A stretch of DNA of 64,000 nucleotides from Flavobacterium ichthyis (GCF_009915155.1 NZ_JAABLM010000001.1:1-64000); one strand, 5' to 3'; numbered from the stretch's first letter, positions 44,100 to 53,049 are shown. The notes: a model not told the origin generated them from the sequence alone. Numbers and translations: made by a program.

Positions 44100-44840
44100 A
44101 TGATTCGATATTTAACTCAAATAGGTCGCTATTTCATTATGTTGAAAGAAGTATTCAACAAACCTGTAAAATGGTCCTACATGCGACAATTAATCTTAAA
44201 AGAGATTGATGACCTCATCATAGGATCTTTAGGAATAGTAGCTTTTATTTCCTTTTTCATTGGTGGTGTTGTTGCCATTCAAACGGCGTTAAACCTTACT
44301 AATCCATTAATTCCCAAAACTTTAATTGCTTTTGCCACACGACAATCAGTGATTTTGGAGTTTGCACCAACATTTATTTCGATTATTATGGCGGGAAAAG
44401 TGGGTTCTTTTATCACTTCGAGTATTGGAACGATGAGAGTTACTGAGCAAATCGACGCTTTGGAAGTAATGGGAGTGAACTCGCTTAATTATCTGGTTTT
44501 TCCAAAAATTGCTGCTTTAATGCTTTATCCGTTCGTGATTGCATTAAGTATGTTTTTAGGAATTTTGGGCGGCTATGTTGCAGCTGTTGCGGGAAATCTA
44601 ACTTCAGGAGACGAGTTTATTAACGGTTTGCAAACTGATTTTATTCCGTTTCATATTGCTTATGCATTTATCAAAACATTAGTTTACGCAATAATTTTAG
44701 CGACTATTCCGTCATTTCATGGGTATTACATGAAAGGTGGTGCATTAGAAGTTGGAAAAGCAAGTACTACATCTTTCGTTTGGACGAGCGTTGTGGTCAT
44801 TTTAATGAATTTTATCCTAACCCAATTACTTTTAAGTTAA
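44100..44840 (+). CDS. MlaE-type ABC transporter permease
   Basis: A 246-residue integral membrane protein of the MlaE family. It shows IGSLGIVAFISFFIGGVVAI, then NPLIPKTLIAFATRQSVI, LEFAPTFISIIMAGKVGSFI and TSSIGTMRVTEQIDALEVMG, the conserved loop of the family. Five or so membrane helices. MlaE with its ATPase MlaF moves phospholipids or other lipids across the inner membrane to keep outer membrane asymmetry. The ATPase gene starts 1 base after its stop. MCE-type (MlaD) substrate-binding genes are not seen directly after, so the partner is elsewhere. Confidence 0.93.
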   Translation: MIRYLTQIGRYFIMLKEVFNKPVKWSYMRQLILKEIDDLIIGSLGIVAFISFFIGGVVAIQTALNLTNPLIPKTLIAFATRQSVILEFAPTFISIIMAGKVGSFITSSIGTMRVTEQIDALEVMGVNSLNYLVFPKIAALMLYPFVIALSMFLGILGGYVAAVAGNLTSGDEFINGLQTDFIPFHIAYAFIKTLVYAIILATIPSFHGYYMKGGALEVGKASTTSFVWTSVVVILMNFILTQLLLS

Positions 44841-44841
44841 A

Positions 44842-45624
44842 ATGATTGAAGTTAAAGACATCAAAAAATCTTTCGGAGATGCCGAAATATTAAAAGGAAT
44901 TACAACGACATTCGAGACTGGCAAAACTAATTTAATTATTGGTCGAAGTGGCTCTGGAAAGACGGTTATGCTAAAAACCTTGTTAGGGATTCATATCCCG
45001 GAGCATGGCTCAATTGCTTTTGACGGCAGGATTTATTCCGAAATGGATAAAGACGAAAAACGTGCGTTGAGAACCGAAATTGGGATGGTTTTTCAGGGAA
45101 GCGCTCTTTTTGATTCGATGACCGTTGAAGAAAATGTTGGGTTTCCGTTGAAAATGTTTTCAAACAAGAAATCTTCAGAAATAAGAACGCGTGTAAATGA
45201 AGTGCTCGAGCGAGTCAATCTGGTTGACGCAAATAAAAAATTCCCGTCTGAAATTTCCGGAGGGATGCAAAAACGTGTAGCAATTGCTCGTGCGATTGTG
45301 AATAATCCAAAATATTTATTTTGTGACGAACCTAATTCTGGCTTAGATCCCGAAACCTCTATTTTGATTGATGTTTTGATTCAAGAAATTACAAAAGAAT
45401 ACAACATGACAACCGTGATTAACACTCACGATATGAACTCGGTTTTGCAAATTGGTGAAAAAATTGTATTCCTGAAAAATGGTTTAAAAGAATGGGAAGG
45501 AAATAATGAGCAAGTGTTAGAAACAAAAAATAAATCAATTGTCGAATTCGTTTATTCGTCTGATTTATTTAAAAAATTACGCGAAGGTCTTTTGGCGGAA
45601 GCAGACGAGGAAAATCAAGAATGA
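44842..45624 (+). CDS. MlaF-type ABC transporter ATP-binding protein
   Basis: A 260-residue ABC ATPase. Walker A is GRSGSGKT in LIIGRSGSGKTVMLKTLLGI, the Q-loop is GMVFQGSALFDSMTVEENVG, the signature is EISGGMQKRVAIARAIVNNP, Walker B is YLFCDEPNSGLDPET and the H-loop VINTHDMNSVL. GMVFQGSALFDSMTV is typical of MlaF-like proteins. It powers lipid transport through the MlaE permease encoded immediately upstream. Followed by a repeat-rich intergenic stretch and a terminator. Confidence 0.95.
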   Translation: MIEVKDIKKSFGDAEILKGITTTFETGKTNLIIGRSGSGKTVMLKTLLGIHIPEHGSIAFDGRIYSEMDKDEKRALRTEIGMVFQGSALFDSMTVEENVGFPLKMFSNKKSSEIRTRVNEVLERVNLVDANKKFPSEISGGMQKRVAIARAIVNNPKYLFCDEPNSGLDPETSILIDVLIQEITKEYNMTTVINTHDMNSVLQIGEKIVFLKNGLKEWEGNNEQVLETKNKSIVEFVYSSDLFKKLREGLLAEADEENQE

Positions 45625-45633
45625 TTTTTTTTA

Positions 45634-45720
45634 ATTCCAATTAGTGAAATTCCAAATTTAAAACAGTGCCGTAAATTCCAATAAAGAAATTCCAAAATTG
45701 AATTGAAATTGAAGTTCCAG
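45634..45720. repeat. Clustered AATTCCAA-type short repeats
   Basis: At least four copies of AATTCCAA are packed into about 70 bases with variable spacing, plus a diverged GTTCCAG. No gene fits here. It looks like a decayed simple or dispersed repeat and not a regulatory array with even spacing. Confidence 0.45.
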
Positions 45721-45732
45721 TTGAAAATTCAC

Positions 45733-45774
45733 AAAAAAACCTAACAGATTTTTAAAGTTGTTAGGTTTTTTTTT
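45733..45774. terminator. Bidirectional terminator between the mla operon and manC
   Basis: AAAAACCTAACA pairs with TGTTAGGTTTTT around a roughly 12-base loop, flanked by A and T runs. It serves the two convergent transcripts. Confidence 0.85.
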
Positions 45775-45793
45775 GATTCGAAATCTTGAAAAA

Positions 45794-46852
45794 CTATTTC
45801 GTTACCATTTCGGTAATTCGTTTAATATCTTGCTCCTTGCCTTTTGGATAAATCAGCAAAACATCTTCTTTATCAACAATGATATAATCGCTTAAACCAT
45901 CAACGATAATCAACTTTTTAGCATCGGTTCTAATGATATTGTTTGAGGCATTTTCTAAAAAAACTTGAGCATTCACTACTGCATTCAGCTTGTTGTCTTT
46001 TGGTAATTTTTCATAAAGAGATCCCCAAGTTCCTAAATCATTCCAATCGAAAGTGGCTGGCAAAACATATACATTATCTGCTTTTTCCATGATGGCATAA
46101 TCGATTGAAATATTTTCTGCCAAACCATAATTTTGATTGATGAATTCTTGTTCTCTTTCTGTATTTAAAACGGGATAACCTTCTTCAAATAAAGCATTCA
46201 TTTGCGGTTGAAATTGTTCAAAAGCTTCGGTTACAGCTTTGACACTCCAAATAAAAATTCCGGCGTTCCACAGAAAGTTTCCACTTGCTAAGAAAGATTT
46301 TGCAGTATCATAATCGGGTTTTTCTCTAAATTGGTTTACCTTCTTGATAGGATTTTGCATATTTTTATCAAATTCAATATAACCAAAACCAGTATTTGGA
46401 AAGGTAGGTTGAATCCCTAAAGTCATCAATGCATTATTATTTTTACAAAAATCAAATGACTGTTTAAGATTCTCGACAAATGTACTCTCATCTTCAATCC
46501 AGTGATCGCTTGGAGCAACTACCATTAAAGCATCAGGATTTATTTTTTGAATTTTTAAAGAGGCGTATAAAATACATGGAGCAGTATTTCTCATCGCTGG
46601 TTCAAGCAGCACCTGCTCTTGCTTTACTTGCGGCAACTGATTTAAAACCAATTCATTATAACGCTCATTTGTTAATATAAATATATTTTCTGCTGGAATT
46701 AATTTGGCTAACCTCCCGAAAGTTTTTTGAATGAGTGTTTCGCCCGTTCCTAACATATCGTGAAATTGTTTTGGAAATTCATTTGTACTAACTGGCCAAA
46801 AACGTGATCCAATCCCGCCTGCCATTAAAATGGCAAAATAATTATTATTCAT
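45794..46852 (-). CDS. manC: Mannose-1-phosphate guanylyltransferase
   Basis: A 352-residue GDP-mannose pyrophosphorylase, single-domain type without the C-terminal isomerase. It has the nucleotidyltransferase signature AGGIGSRFWPVSTNEFPKQF at the N-terminus, then VAPSDHWIEDES and FREKPDYDTAKSFLASGNFL, WNAGIFIWSVKA and FDWNDLGTWGSL. It makes GDP-mannose from mannose-1-phosphate and GTP for glycan synthesis. It is third in a minus-strand run with SprT-like and short-chain dehydrogenase genes; the 81-base gap ahead of it leaves room for its own promoter. Confidence 0.95.
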   Translation of the reverse strand: MNNNYFAILMAGGIGSRFWPVSTNEFPKQFHDMLGTGETLIQKTFGRLAKLIPAENIFILTNERYNELVLNQLPQVKQEQVLLEPAMRNTAPCILYASLKIQKINPDALMVVAPSDHWIEDESTFVENLKQSFDFCKNNNALMTLGIQPTFPNTGFGYIEFDKNMQNPIKKVNQFREKPDYDTAKSFLASGNFLWNAGIFIWSVKAVTEAFEQFQPQMNALFEEGYPVLNTEREQEFINQNYGLAENISIDYAIMEKADNVYVLPATFDWNDLGTWGSLYEKLPKDNKLNAVVNAQVFLENASNNIIRTDAKKLIIVDGLSDYIIVDKEDVLLIYPKGKEQDIKRITEMVTK

Positions 46853-46933
46853 TGCTTGTAGGTAAGTTTCAAAACTATGTTAAATATTCGACATATTATG
46901 CGAAAATACAAGTTTATTACATTTCATTTAACA

Positions 46934-47533
46934 TTACTGAGGTAACACTTCTACTTCAGCATTTGGATTAAAAAGATAGATTTTTCCAGTATTTAATTCT
47001 ACACATTCAAATCGTTTGGTACGTTGTGGTCCTTTTCGAAAAATTTTGCCGTTGTATATTCTAAAAACAGTACCATATGGAATTTCAAAAATATAATTTT
47101 TGTCACTTTGCAAATCAAATTGCTTTAAAGCCAAAGATAACGTGGTATCAGTATCACTACTCGCTGAAGGATTTCTAAAGTGCCTCGCTAAAAGCGGTAA
47201 CAGTTGCATCGGAAAAATTTCCGGACGAATAAATGGCACCATCAATTGTTGAAAAGTATATTTCCACTCGTTCCCATGAGGTTTAATGTTTCTTCCAAAT
47301 TTTTTAAACGCCACCAAATGTGCAATTTCATGGATTAAAGTCATCAAAAATTTATATTTATTCAAACTCGAATTTACAGTAATTTCATGCTTACCGGTTG
47401 GTCCTTTACGATAATCGCCATGTCTTGTCATGCGTTCGTTTACAATTTTCAAATGCACTTCGTTAGCAACGATGAGTTCAAAAACTGGTTCGACAGCGTG
47501 TTCGGGCAAATATTTAGCGAGCGTTTCGTTCAA
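46934..47533 (-). CDS. SprT-like zinc metallopeptidase-fold protein
   Basis: A 199-residue protein. The zinc site is TLIHEIAHLVAFKKFG (HExxH), with the third ligand likely His of NIKPHGNEWKYTFQQL. The C-terminal part forms a zinc-ribbon-like beta segment in related proteins, but here cysteines are scarce (FECVELNTGKI), so the second metal site is doubtful. SprT-type proteins in other organisms resemble the Spartan protease; bacterial function is not established. It lies 12 bases after the dehydrogenase gene. Confidence 0.85.
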   Translation of the reverse strand: MNETLAKYLPEHAVEPVFELIVANEVHLKIVNERMTRHGDYRKGPTGKHEITVNSSLNKYKFLMTLIHEIAHLVAFKKFGRNIKPHGNEWKYTFQQLMVPFIRPEIFPMQLLPLLARHFRNPSASSDTDTTLSLALKQFDLQSDKNYIFEIPYGTVFRIYNGKIFRKGPQRTKRFECVELNTGKIYLFNPNAEVEVLPQ

Positions 47534-47545
47534 AAAAAATGTTTA

Positions 47546-48223
47546 TTACGGTGTTGTGGAAGAAACTTGTAAGACTTTTCCGTTGAAAAATTGATTTCCG
47601 GTTAATACAAAATCAAAAATATATTTCGCCATTGCTAAAGGTAAGAGTGGCGCTTGATAACCCGGAAAAGCTTCGGCTAACATTTCCGTTTGCACAGAAC
47701 CTAAAGCCAAAACATTAAATGAAATTCCTTGTGCTTTATATTCCTCAGCCAATAATTCTGATAACGTAATTACGGCACCTTTACTCGAGCTATAAGCCGA
47801 TAAACCCGCAAATTTCATCGTCCCTTGAACACCACCCATAGAGCTTATGGTTACCACGTGACTTCCTTTTTGTAAAAATGGTAATGCGATTTTGGTTAAT
47901 GTGGCAACGCCAAAAACATTCACTTTATAAATTTTTTCGAAATCGCCCGCAGTTGTTTCAGTAAAAGGTTTTACTACAATTGCTCCTGCGTTATGTACAA
48001 CAGCATCTATCTTTTTCCAAGAACTTTCTAAAAAACAGGTAACTTTTTCAAATTCGGTTTCTACTGCTAAATCAACGGACAACCAAGTAATATTAGGATT
48101 TTCAAGCAATAATTTATGGCTATTTCGCGAAAGCGCTAAAACCTGATGACCTTGATTGGCAAATAAAAGTGCCAGCTCTAGTCCTATTCCACGGCTGGTT
48201 CCAGTAACAATAATGTTTTTCAT
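47546..48223 (-). CDS. Short-chain dehydrogenase/reductase
   Basis: A 225-residue SDR. I start at 48223 (MKNIIVTGTSRGIGLELALL) because the TGTSRGIG cofactor motif is then at the usual distance from the N-terminus; an upstream ATG at 48301 adds 26 residues unlike the family. The NAG strand is HNAGAIVVKPF, the active site Ser is in VVTISSMGGV, and the catalytic YxxxK is AYSSSKGAVITL. NAD(P)-dependent oxidoreductase of unknown substrate. First gene of a likely minus-strand unit with the SprT-like gene. Confidence 0.9.
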   Translation of the reverse strand: MKNIIVTGTSRGIGLELALLFANQGHQVLALSRNSHKLLLENPNITWLSVDLAVETEFEKVTCFLESSWKKIDAVVHNAGAIVVKPFTETTAGDFEKIYKVNVFGVATLTKIALPFLQKGSHVVTISSMGGVQGTMKFAGLSAYSSSKGAVITLSELLAEEYKAQGISFNVLALGSVQTEMLAEAFPGYQAPLLPLAMAKYIFDFVLTGNQFFNGKVLQVSSTTP

Positions 48224-48261
48224 TAAAATATTTTTTGTAGTAAAAAAGCTATTACCAAGCA

Positions 48262-48269
48262 CAAATTTA
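48262..48269 (-). promoter_or_regulatory. -7 promoter element of the SDR gene
   Basis: The minus strand reads TAAATTTG, 38 bases before the ATG at 48223. It lies downstream of the alternative start at 48301 and so supports the shorter protein. Confidence 0.5.
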
Positions 48270-48488
48270 CAAAAATATAAATGAGTATCGTTAAGATTCA
48301 TTTTCTACAATTTTACACAGCTAATTCCACACTTTTCCACATATCAAAGTTCTGGAAATTTCTCGCAAAAATAAATATTCTCTTATTTTTCAATAGTTTA
48401 CGATTGATGCTACTTCTTTTTATTTGAATGGCATATTTTTTTCATTATTCTAACTGAAGAAGAAAATCACCACCAAAAAAATATTGCT

Positions 48489-48782
48489 ATGAAAAAGTTT
48501 ATTATTACGATGGTTTTTGCAATAGGACTAAGTTTCCAGGCAGAAGCTTCGTACAAAAATCAAAATATAATTTCTGTTAATCAGGAAAAAACTTATAACC
48601 CTATTGAAGCATCGGCAATTCCGGCAGAAGTATTAAAAAACATCAGTTCGAAATACGGCGGATTCACCATTAGGGAAGCTTACGTTGCTGCAGATGGCGA
48701 ATACAAATTGGTTTTAGCAAAAGACGAAACCACTACAACAGCCTATTTTAACAGCAAAGGTGAGTTTATTAAAGAAGCATAG
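48489..48782 (+). CDS. Small exported PepSY-like protein
   Basis: A 97-residue protein with a signal peptide (MKKFIITMVFAIGLSFQAEA). The mature part, EVLKNISSKYGGFTIREAYV followed by GEYKLVLAKDETTTTAYFNS and KGEFIKEA, has the helix plus beta-strand pattern of small PepSY-like or BT_0923-type periplasmic proteins. Function unknown. It is a single gene with a clear terminator behind it. Confidence 0.78.
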   Translation: MKKFIITMVFAIGLSFQAEASYKNQNIISVNQEKTYNPIEASAIPAEVLKNISSKYGGFTIREAYVAADGEYKLVLAKDETTTTAYFNSKGEFIKEA

Positions 48783-48827
48783 TTTAAGTTAAGTTTGTTG
48801 AAAGAAAAGTATTATACTTTTCACAGT

Positions 48828-48862
48828 AAAAGGAGATGTGGGGGCATCTCCTTTATTGTTTT
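48828..48862 (+). terminator. Intrinsic terminator after the PepSY-like gene
   Basis: AAAGGAGATG and CATCTCCTTT make a 10-bp stem around a G-rich loop, then a T-rich tail. Confidence 0.85.
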
Positions 48863-48910
48863 TACCCGAGATTATAACATATATTAACACTTAAAAATCA
48901 TTTTTAATTT

Positions 48911-48918
48911 TAAATTTG
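48911..48918 (+). promoter_or_regulatory. -7 promoter element of the sigma-54 activator gene
   Basis: TAAATTTG is an exact -7 match 22 bases before the ATG at 48941. Confidence 0.5.
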
Positions 48919-48940
48919 TAATAAATCCATGCCAAAATAA

Positions 48941-50278
48941 ATGAGCGAAAAAATTCTGGTTATAGACGACGATGTTTCTTTCTGCATAATGCTGAAAACT
49001 TTTTTGCAAAAAAAAGGGTTTGATGTTACAAACGCTTTTAATGCAAAAGATGCTCAAATAGAAATAAGCAACCAAAATTTCTCAGTGGTTCTTACCGACA
49101 TTCGTCTCCCAGACAGTGATGGTTTGGAAATTTTAAAATTTGTTAAGCAAAATTCTCAAAAAACACAAGTTATTTTAATGACCGGTTACACGGATATTAA
49201 AACTGCTGTAAATGCGATGAAAATTGGAGCTTTCGATTATGTAGGAAAACCTATTAATCCTGACGAAATTTTGCATACCATTAAGCAATCTCTTAAAAAT
49301 AAGGCAGAAAACATTCCCGGCGAAACCGCAAATAAGATCACTTCCAGTCCAAAAAATATTGACGCTTTCGTAAAAGGTATTAGTGCTTCGTCAGGAAAAC
49401 TTCACGAATATATCTCGCTTGTGTCGCCAACTAATATGTCGGTTTTAATTATGGGCGATAGCGGAACCGGAAAAGAATATATTGCTCATACAATTCACAT
49501 CCAAAGCAAACGTGCCGAAAAACCTTTCATCGCTGTAGATTGTGGAGCGATACCCAAGGAATTGGCTTCTAGCGAATTTTTTGGTCACTTAAAGGGTTCG
49601 TTTACCGGCGCCATTAATGATAAAATCGGGCATTTTGAAGCAGCCAATGGCGGAACGCTTTTTTTAGACGAAGTAGGAAATTTAACTTACGAAGTTCAGG
49701 TACAATTACTTCGTGCTTTGCAGGAAAGAAAAGTAAAACCTGTGGGAAGCAACCACGAAATTAAAGTTGATATTAGGGTAATTGCCGCCACAAATGAGGA
49801 CTTAGCTGAAGCGGTAAAAAACGGAGAATTTCGTGAGGATTTATACCATCGGTTGAATGAATTTAGCATTCAAGCGCCAAAATTAAGCGAAAGAAAAACG
49901 GACATCATGGTTTTTGCGCATCATTTTTTAGAGTTAGCAAATACAGATTTAGAAAAAAACATTCAAGGATTTGATAGCGAAGTAAGTGAATTGTTCCTTA
50001 ATTACGATTGGCCAGGAAACCTTCGCGAAATGAAAAATACTGTAAAAAGAGCCGTACTTTTAACCCAAACTGAAACAATTTCAGTAGCCGTTTTACCGAC
50101 TGAAATGACGCAAACTCAACCGAGTCAAAATATTGCTTTTACCAAAGAAAATGAGGAAGAAATTATTAGAAAAGCGCTTCATCAAGTAAATTATAACAAA
50201 AGTAAAGCTGCAAAATTATTGAACATCGACAGAAAAACGCTTTACAATAAATTGAAATTATATAGCATTGACCTTTAA
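48941..50278 (+). CDS. NtrC-family sigma-54-dependent response regulator
   Basis: A 445-residue protein in three parts. The receiver domain spans residues 1-120, with phospho-acceptor Asp53 in VVLTDIRLPD and the acidic pocket at DDD (9-11). The AAA+ domain spans residues about 145-380: Walker A is GDSGTGKE, the sigma-54 contact loop is KGSFTGAIND, and Walker B is GTLFLDEVGNL, with an R-finger region FREDLYHRLNEF. The C-terminal Fis-type helix-turn-helix is VNYNKSKAAKLLNIDRKTLY. It activates RpoN promoters when phosphorylated. It converges on a hybrid histidine kinase gene, the two stops overlapping by 4 bases; the kinase is a plausible but unproven partner. Confidence 0.95.
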   Translation: MSEKILVIDDDVSFCIMLKTFLQKKGFDVTNAFNAKDAQIEISNQNFSVVLTDIRLPDSDGLEILKFVKQNSQKTQVILMTGYTDIKTAVNAMKIGAFDYVGKPINPDEILHTIKQSLKNKAENIPGETANKITSSPKNIDAFVKGISASSGKLHEYISLVSPTNMSVLIMGDSGTGKEYIAHTIHIQSKRAEKPFIAVDCGAIPKELASSEFFGHLKGSFTGAINDKIGHFEAANGGTLFLDEVGNLTYEVQVQLLRALQERKVKPVGSNHEIKVDIRVIAATNEDLAEAVKNGEFREDLYHRLNEFSIQAPKLSERKTDIMVFAHHFLELANTDLEKNIQGFDSEVSELFLNYDWPGNLREMKNTVKRAVLLTQTETISVAVLPTEMTQTQPSQNIAFTKENEEEIIRKALHQVNYNKSKAAKLLNIDRKTLYNKLKLYSIDL

Positions 50279-52695
50279 TTGTTGCCGTATTCTTTCTTTA
50301 TTGCGATTTCCAGTTCGTCTAATTTCTTGAAAATATTTTGCAGATATTCCTTTGTATTCAATTTAGAAATTGGAAAAGATTGGTCTTCAATCGGTTCAAG
50401 TAAATCGGAAATTTCGTAAACTTCCATTTGTTTTAGCATAGGAATCATTTTGTGGGCAATTTCAGACATTCTTTGTAGGTCGCTCATTTGAAAAGCCGCC
50501 ATCAGTTCCGTTTTATTTACTGCCACACTTTCGAAAAATGTATTTAAAATTAATCGTAAAGATGCTTCATCATTTTGTGTAAACTGATTCAAACTCTTTA
50601 AATCGAACATTTTTGCTGATGCTTTTATAGTTTGAAATTGTTCCGATGTGATTAATTTTTCGCCGGAAAAAACTTTTTCCATCAACTGTAGCAGCAATTC
50701 TAACTGCAAAGGCTTTGAATGAAAAGCGGTAAATCCTTTGCTTAAAAAATCATCTGCTGTTAGATTTCTTTTTCCCGAAAGGGCAATTACCGGAACTTCT
50801 GAAACCTGCTTGTTTTTGTGTAAACGAATTAATTTTACCAGTTCAAATCCATCTAAATTTGGCATTTGAATATCGGTTAAAATCAAATCGAATTTTTCGT
50901 ATTGAAGCAAATTGATAACTTTCCCGGCATCGATTAAAGTGATGATTTGACAAGAATATTTTGAAAAAATTTCCTGCATTAGCGAAAGTTGCATTGCATC
51001 ATCATCTACAATCAATATTTTTTTGTCCACTAAAAAAGGATACTCCTGATTAGTAACCTGTGATTCGATCTTTTCCGATGGATTTTCCGAAGCAATGGCG
51101 GGAATAATTACCGTAAAAATCGAACCTTGGTTTTCTTGACTGTCCACCGAAATTTTTCCGTCAAGCAGGCGAAGCATTTTTTTAGCAATAGTTAACCCCA
51201 ATCCGGTTCCACCAAATTTTTTCTCAATCCCGTCATGAGCTTGGGTAAATTCTTTAAAAACCGCTTTTTGTTTTTCTTTGGCAATTCCAATTCCGGTATC
51301 GATTACCGAAACAATAATTTTGTCACTTTCTTTTCTCGCCAATACTTCAACCGATCCTTCCTGGGTAAATTTTATTGCATTTGAAATAAGATTTGTAAAA
51401 ATTTGTTTCAACCGATAAGGATCAGAAATATATAAAGAATCGAGTTTTTCATCAATATCCCAATTGAGTTCAATTCCTTTATTTTCGGCATTGGGTTCCA
51501 AAGGTTTGCAAGTACTCAGAATTAATTCTTTAAAGTTAAAACTCACTTTGTCAATGGAAATTCGGTTGTTTTCGAGTTTCGAAAAATCGACTAAATCATT
51601 CACCAACCGAATAATATAGTTTGAAGAATGTTTGATGTTTTCCAAATACTGCAATTGTTTTGGGTTGATTTCAGTTTTTTTAAGCAAATCTGTAAAACCA
51701 ACCACGCTTCCCAAAGGCGTTTGAATATCATGGGTTACCGTAGCCAAAAGCATGGTTTTGCTTCGTAACAAATCTTCTTTTTCGGCATTTAAAACCTCAA
51801 GCTGATCTCGATAACGCTGGTTGATACTCACATCGCGAATGATAATCCAAGCAAATAAAATTAGTAAAAAAAGTGAAATAGCACCAACCCAAGCAATGGT
51901 TTTCATGGTGTTGTCAATGGTTTTTTGCGACTCCACGATTTTGGAATAAGACTTGTCGAGAATTTGTTTTTCGAGTTGTGACAAAACCACCCGAAGCTGA
52001 TCAGAAATAACACGGTTTTCTTCTAAAACTTTTTGTTCTTTTTTAAAAAGCTGATTTCGCAATTTATTTTCCCGAACCACCACTTTTGTAATTTGGTTAA
52101 CGAAAGCAATGGTTAATGAGTCATTTGAAAGCGGTAATTTGCTTAACGAGTCAATTTGCTTCTGCGTAAGAACATCACGCAAGAAACCTTGAAATTGTCG
52201 GGAATCGGAAATTTTTACGGGTTTGATTTGCGCCACCATGGAATCTTTTGTGGCATAAATTCGGCGACTTGCTCTTTCAAAAGGTGCTTCTTTTTCGTAT
52301 TCTTTTCTAAAACGAATTACTTCTGTTAGACTTCGTTTTTTGCGTTGCAAAAGCATTTGAATGGTGTCCAGTTTGCCTAATTGTTCGGCATCCATTTCTG
52401 TTTTAATGGCTTCAATTTCACCACTTACGCTATCCACCATTTTAAGGTAAACGGCATGATCTTTTGTTGAACCTGTTAAAATAGAATTTCTTCCAGCAGA
52501 TTCTGAAGCGTATAAATTGGCAATTGCATTACTGATTTTAATGATTTTTTGGTTTCCGGTGGTAGCAGTAGTATCGGGTTTGGCAATTTTTAAAATTTCG
52601 GTGTAAACGAACCAAATGGAAAATACTGCCAAAATAAATAGCAATAGATACCCAAGAATAACTTTACCTTTTAATGCTCGAGATTTGTGTCTCAT
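50275..52695 (-). CDS. Hybrid histidine kinase with receiver and Hpt-like domains
   Basis: An 806-residue membrane sensor kinase. TM1 is residues about 12-31, then a roughly 235-residue extracytoplasmic helical domain, then TM2 (about 268-290, WVGAISLFLLILFAWIIIRD). The dimerisation box has His in LATVTHDIQTPLGSVVGFTD. The ATPase domain shows NLISNAIKFTQEGSV, VIDTGIGIAKEKQ and FGGTGLGLTIAKKM. A receiver domain (residues about 560-680) has LILTDIQMPNLDGFEL. The C-terminal part (about 700-800) looks like a histidine phosphotransfer domain with IAHKMIPMLKQME. The whole phosphorelay thus sits on one chain. The stop overlaps that of the convergent sigma-54 activator. Confidence 0.92.
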   Translation of the reverse strand: MRHKSRALKGKVILGYLLLFILAVFSIWFVYTEILKIAKPDTTATTGNQKIIKISNAIANLYASESAGRNSILTGSTKDHAVYLKMVDSVSGEIEAIKTEMDAEQLGKLDTIQMLLQRKKRSLTEVIRFRKEYEKEAPFERASRRIYATKDSMVAQIKPVKISDSRQFQGFLRDVLTQKQIDSLSKLPLSNDSLTIAFVNQITKVVVRENKLRNQLFKKEQKVLEENRVISDQLRVVLSQLEKQILDKSYSKIVESQKTIDNTMKTIAWVGAISLFLLILFAWIIIRDVSINQRYRDQLEVLNAEKEDLLRSKTMLLATVTHDIQTPLGSVVGFTDLLKKTEINPKQLQYLENIKHSSNYIIRLVNDLVDFSKLENNRISIDKVSFNFKELILSTCKPLEPNAENKGIELNWDIDEKLDSLYISDPYRLKQIFTNLISNAIKFTQEGSVEVLARKESDKIIVSVIDTGIGIAKEKQKAVFKEFTQAHDGIEKKFGGTGLGLTIAKKMLRLLDGKISVDSQENQGSIFTVIIPAIASENPSEKIESQVTNQEYPFLVDKKILIVDDDAMQLSLMQEIFSKYSCQIITLIDAGKVINLLQYEKFDLILTDIQMPNLDGFELVKLIRLHKNKQVSEVPVIALSGKRNLTADDFLSKGFTAFHSKPLQLELLLQLMEKVFSGEKLITSEQFQTIKASAKMFDLKSLNQFTQNDEASLRLILNTFFESVAVNKTELMAAFQMSDLQRMSEIAHKMIPMLKQMEVYEISDLLEPIEDQSFPISKLNTKEYLQNIFKKLDELEIAIKKEYGNN

Positions 52696-53049
52696 GAGCT
52701 AAAGATAATATTTAAAGTTGAAAATGTAAAAATTTAGTTTCAGGTTTAAAGTTTTTGAATCTGAAACTTGAAGTTTTTGAAACAGTAAGAAGTTAAGGTT
52801 AATTAATGTTTTTACTGTTAAGTGTAAAACGTGTAACCTGAAACTTTAAACTTTAAACATTTTTCCAAAACTTTCCAAAAGTGCGGAAAGATTTTCCAAT
52901 AGCCCCGTCCCGAAGCTTCGGGAGAAGCGGAAATCCTTTTTGTCAATTACCTGGATGAAAATCCGTGGAATTGATAAAAAGATTGAAGCGAAAAGCGGGA
53001 ATTTCCTTTGCTGAAAATGCCTGACCTTTCGCTCCAAAAAAATATATTT
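52696..53049. other. 354-base intergenic region with repeat element
   Basis: The region between the kinase start and the acyl-CoA dehydrogenase stop. The first part (about 52738-52860) contains repeated CTGAAACTT/TTTAAAGTTT phrases in both orientations, a decayed simple repeat. The second part holds the composite repeat element at 52901-53001. A minus-strand reading frame at 52846-53037 runs through the repeat and has no protein character. A TATCTTTA box (52700-52707, minus strand) directly before the kinase ATG could be its promoter. Confidence 0.6.
52901..53001. repeat. Composite intergenic repeat element, copy 2, carrying the CCCGAAGCTTCGGG palindrome
   Basis: On the minus strand it reads TTCCCGCTTTTCGCTTCAAT, then a hairpin (TTTTTATCAATTCC against GGTAATTGACAAAAA), then GGATTTCCGCTTCTCCCGAA and a closing GGGGCT. 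This mirrors the architecture of 42419-42558. Where copy 1 has ACAATCGGGGCT, copy 2 carries the palindrome CCCGAAGCTTCGGG (52909-52922), so the palindrome looks inserted into the repeat. Confidence 0.7.

Noticed and set aside
52846-53037. Minus-strand frame of 63 codons in the 52.9-kb repeat
   Set aside because: It is the translation of a hairpin repeat; no start context and no protein-like composition.
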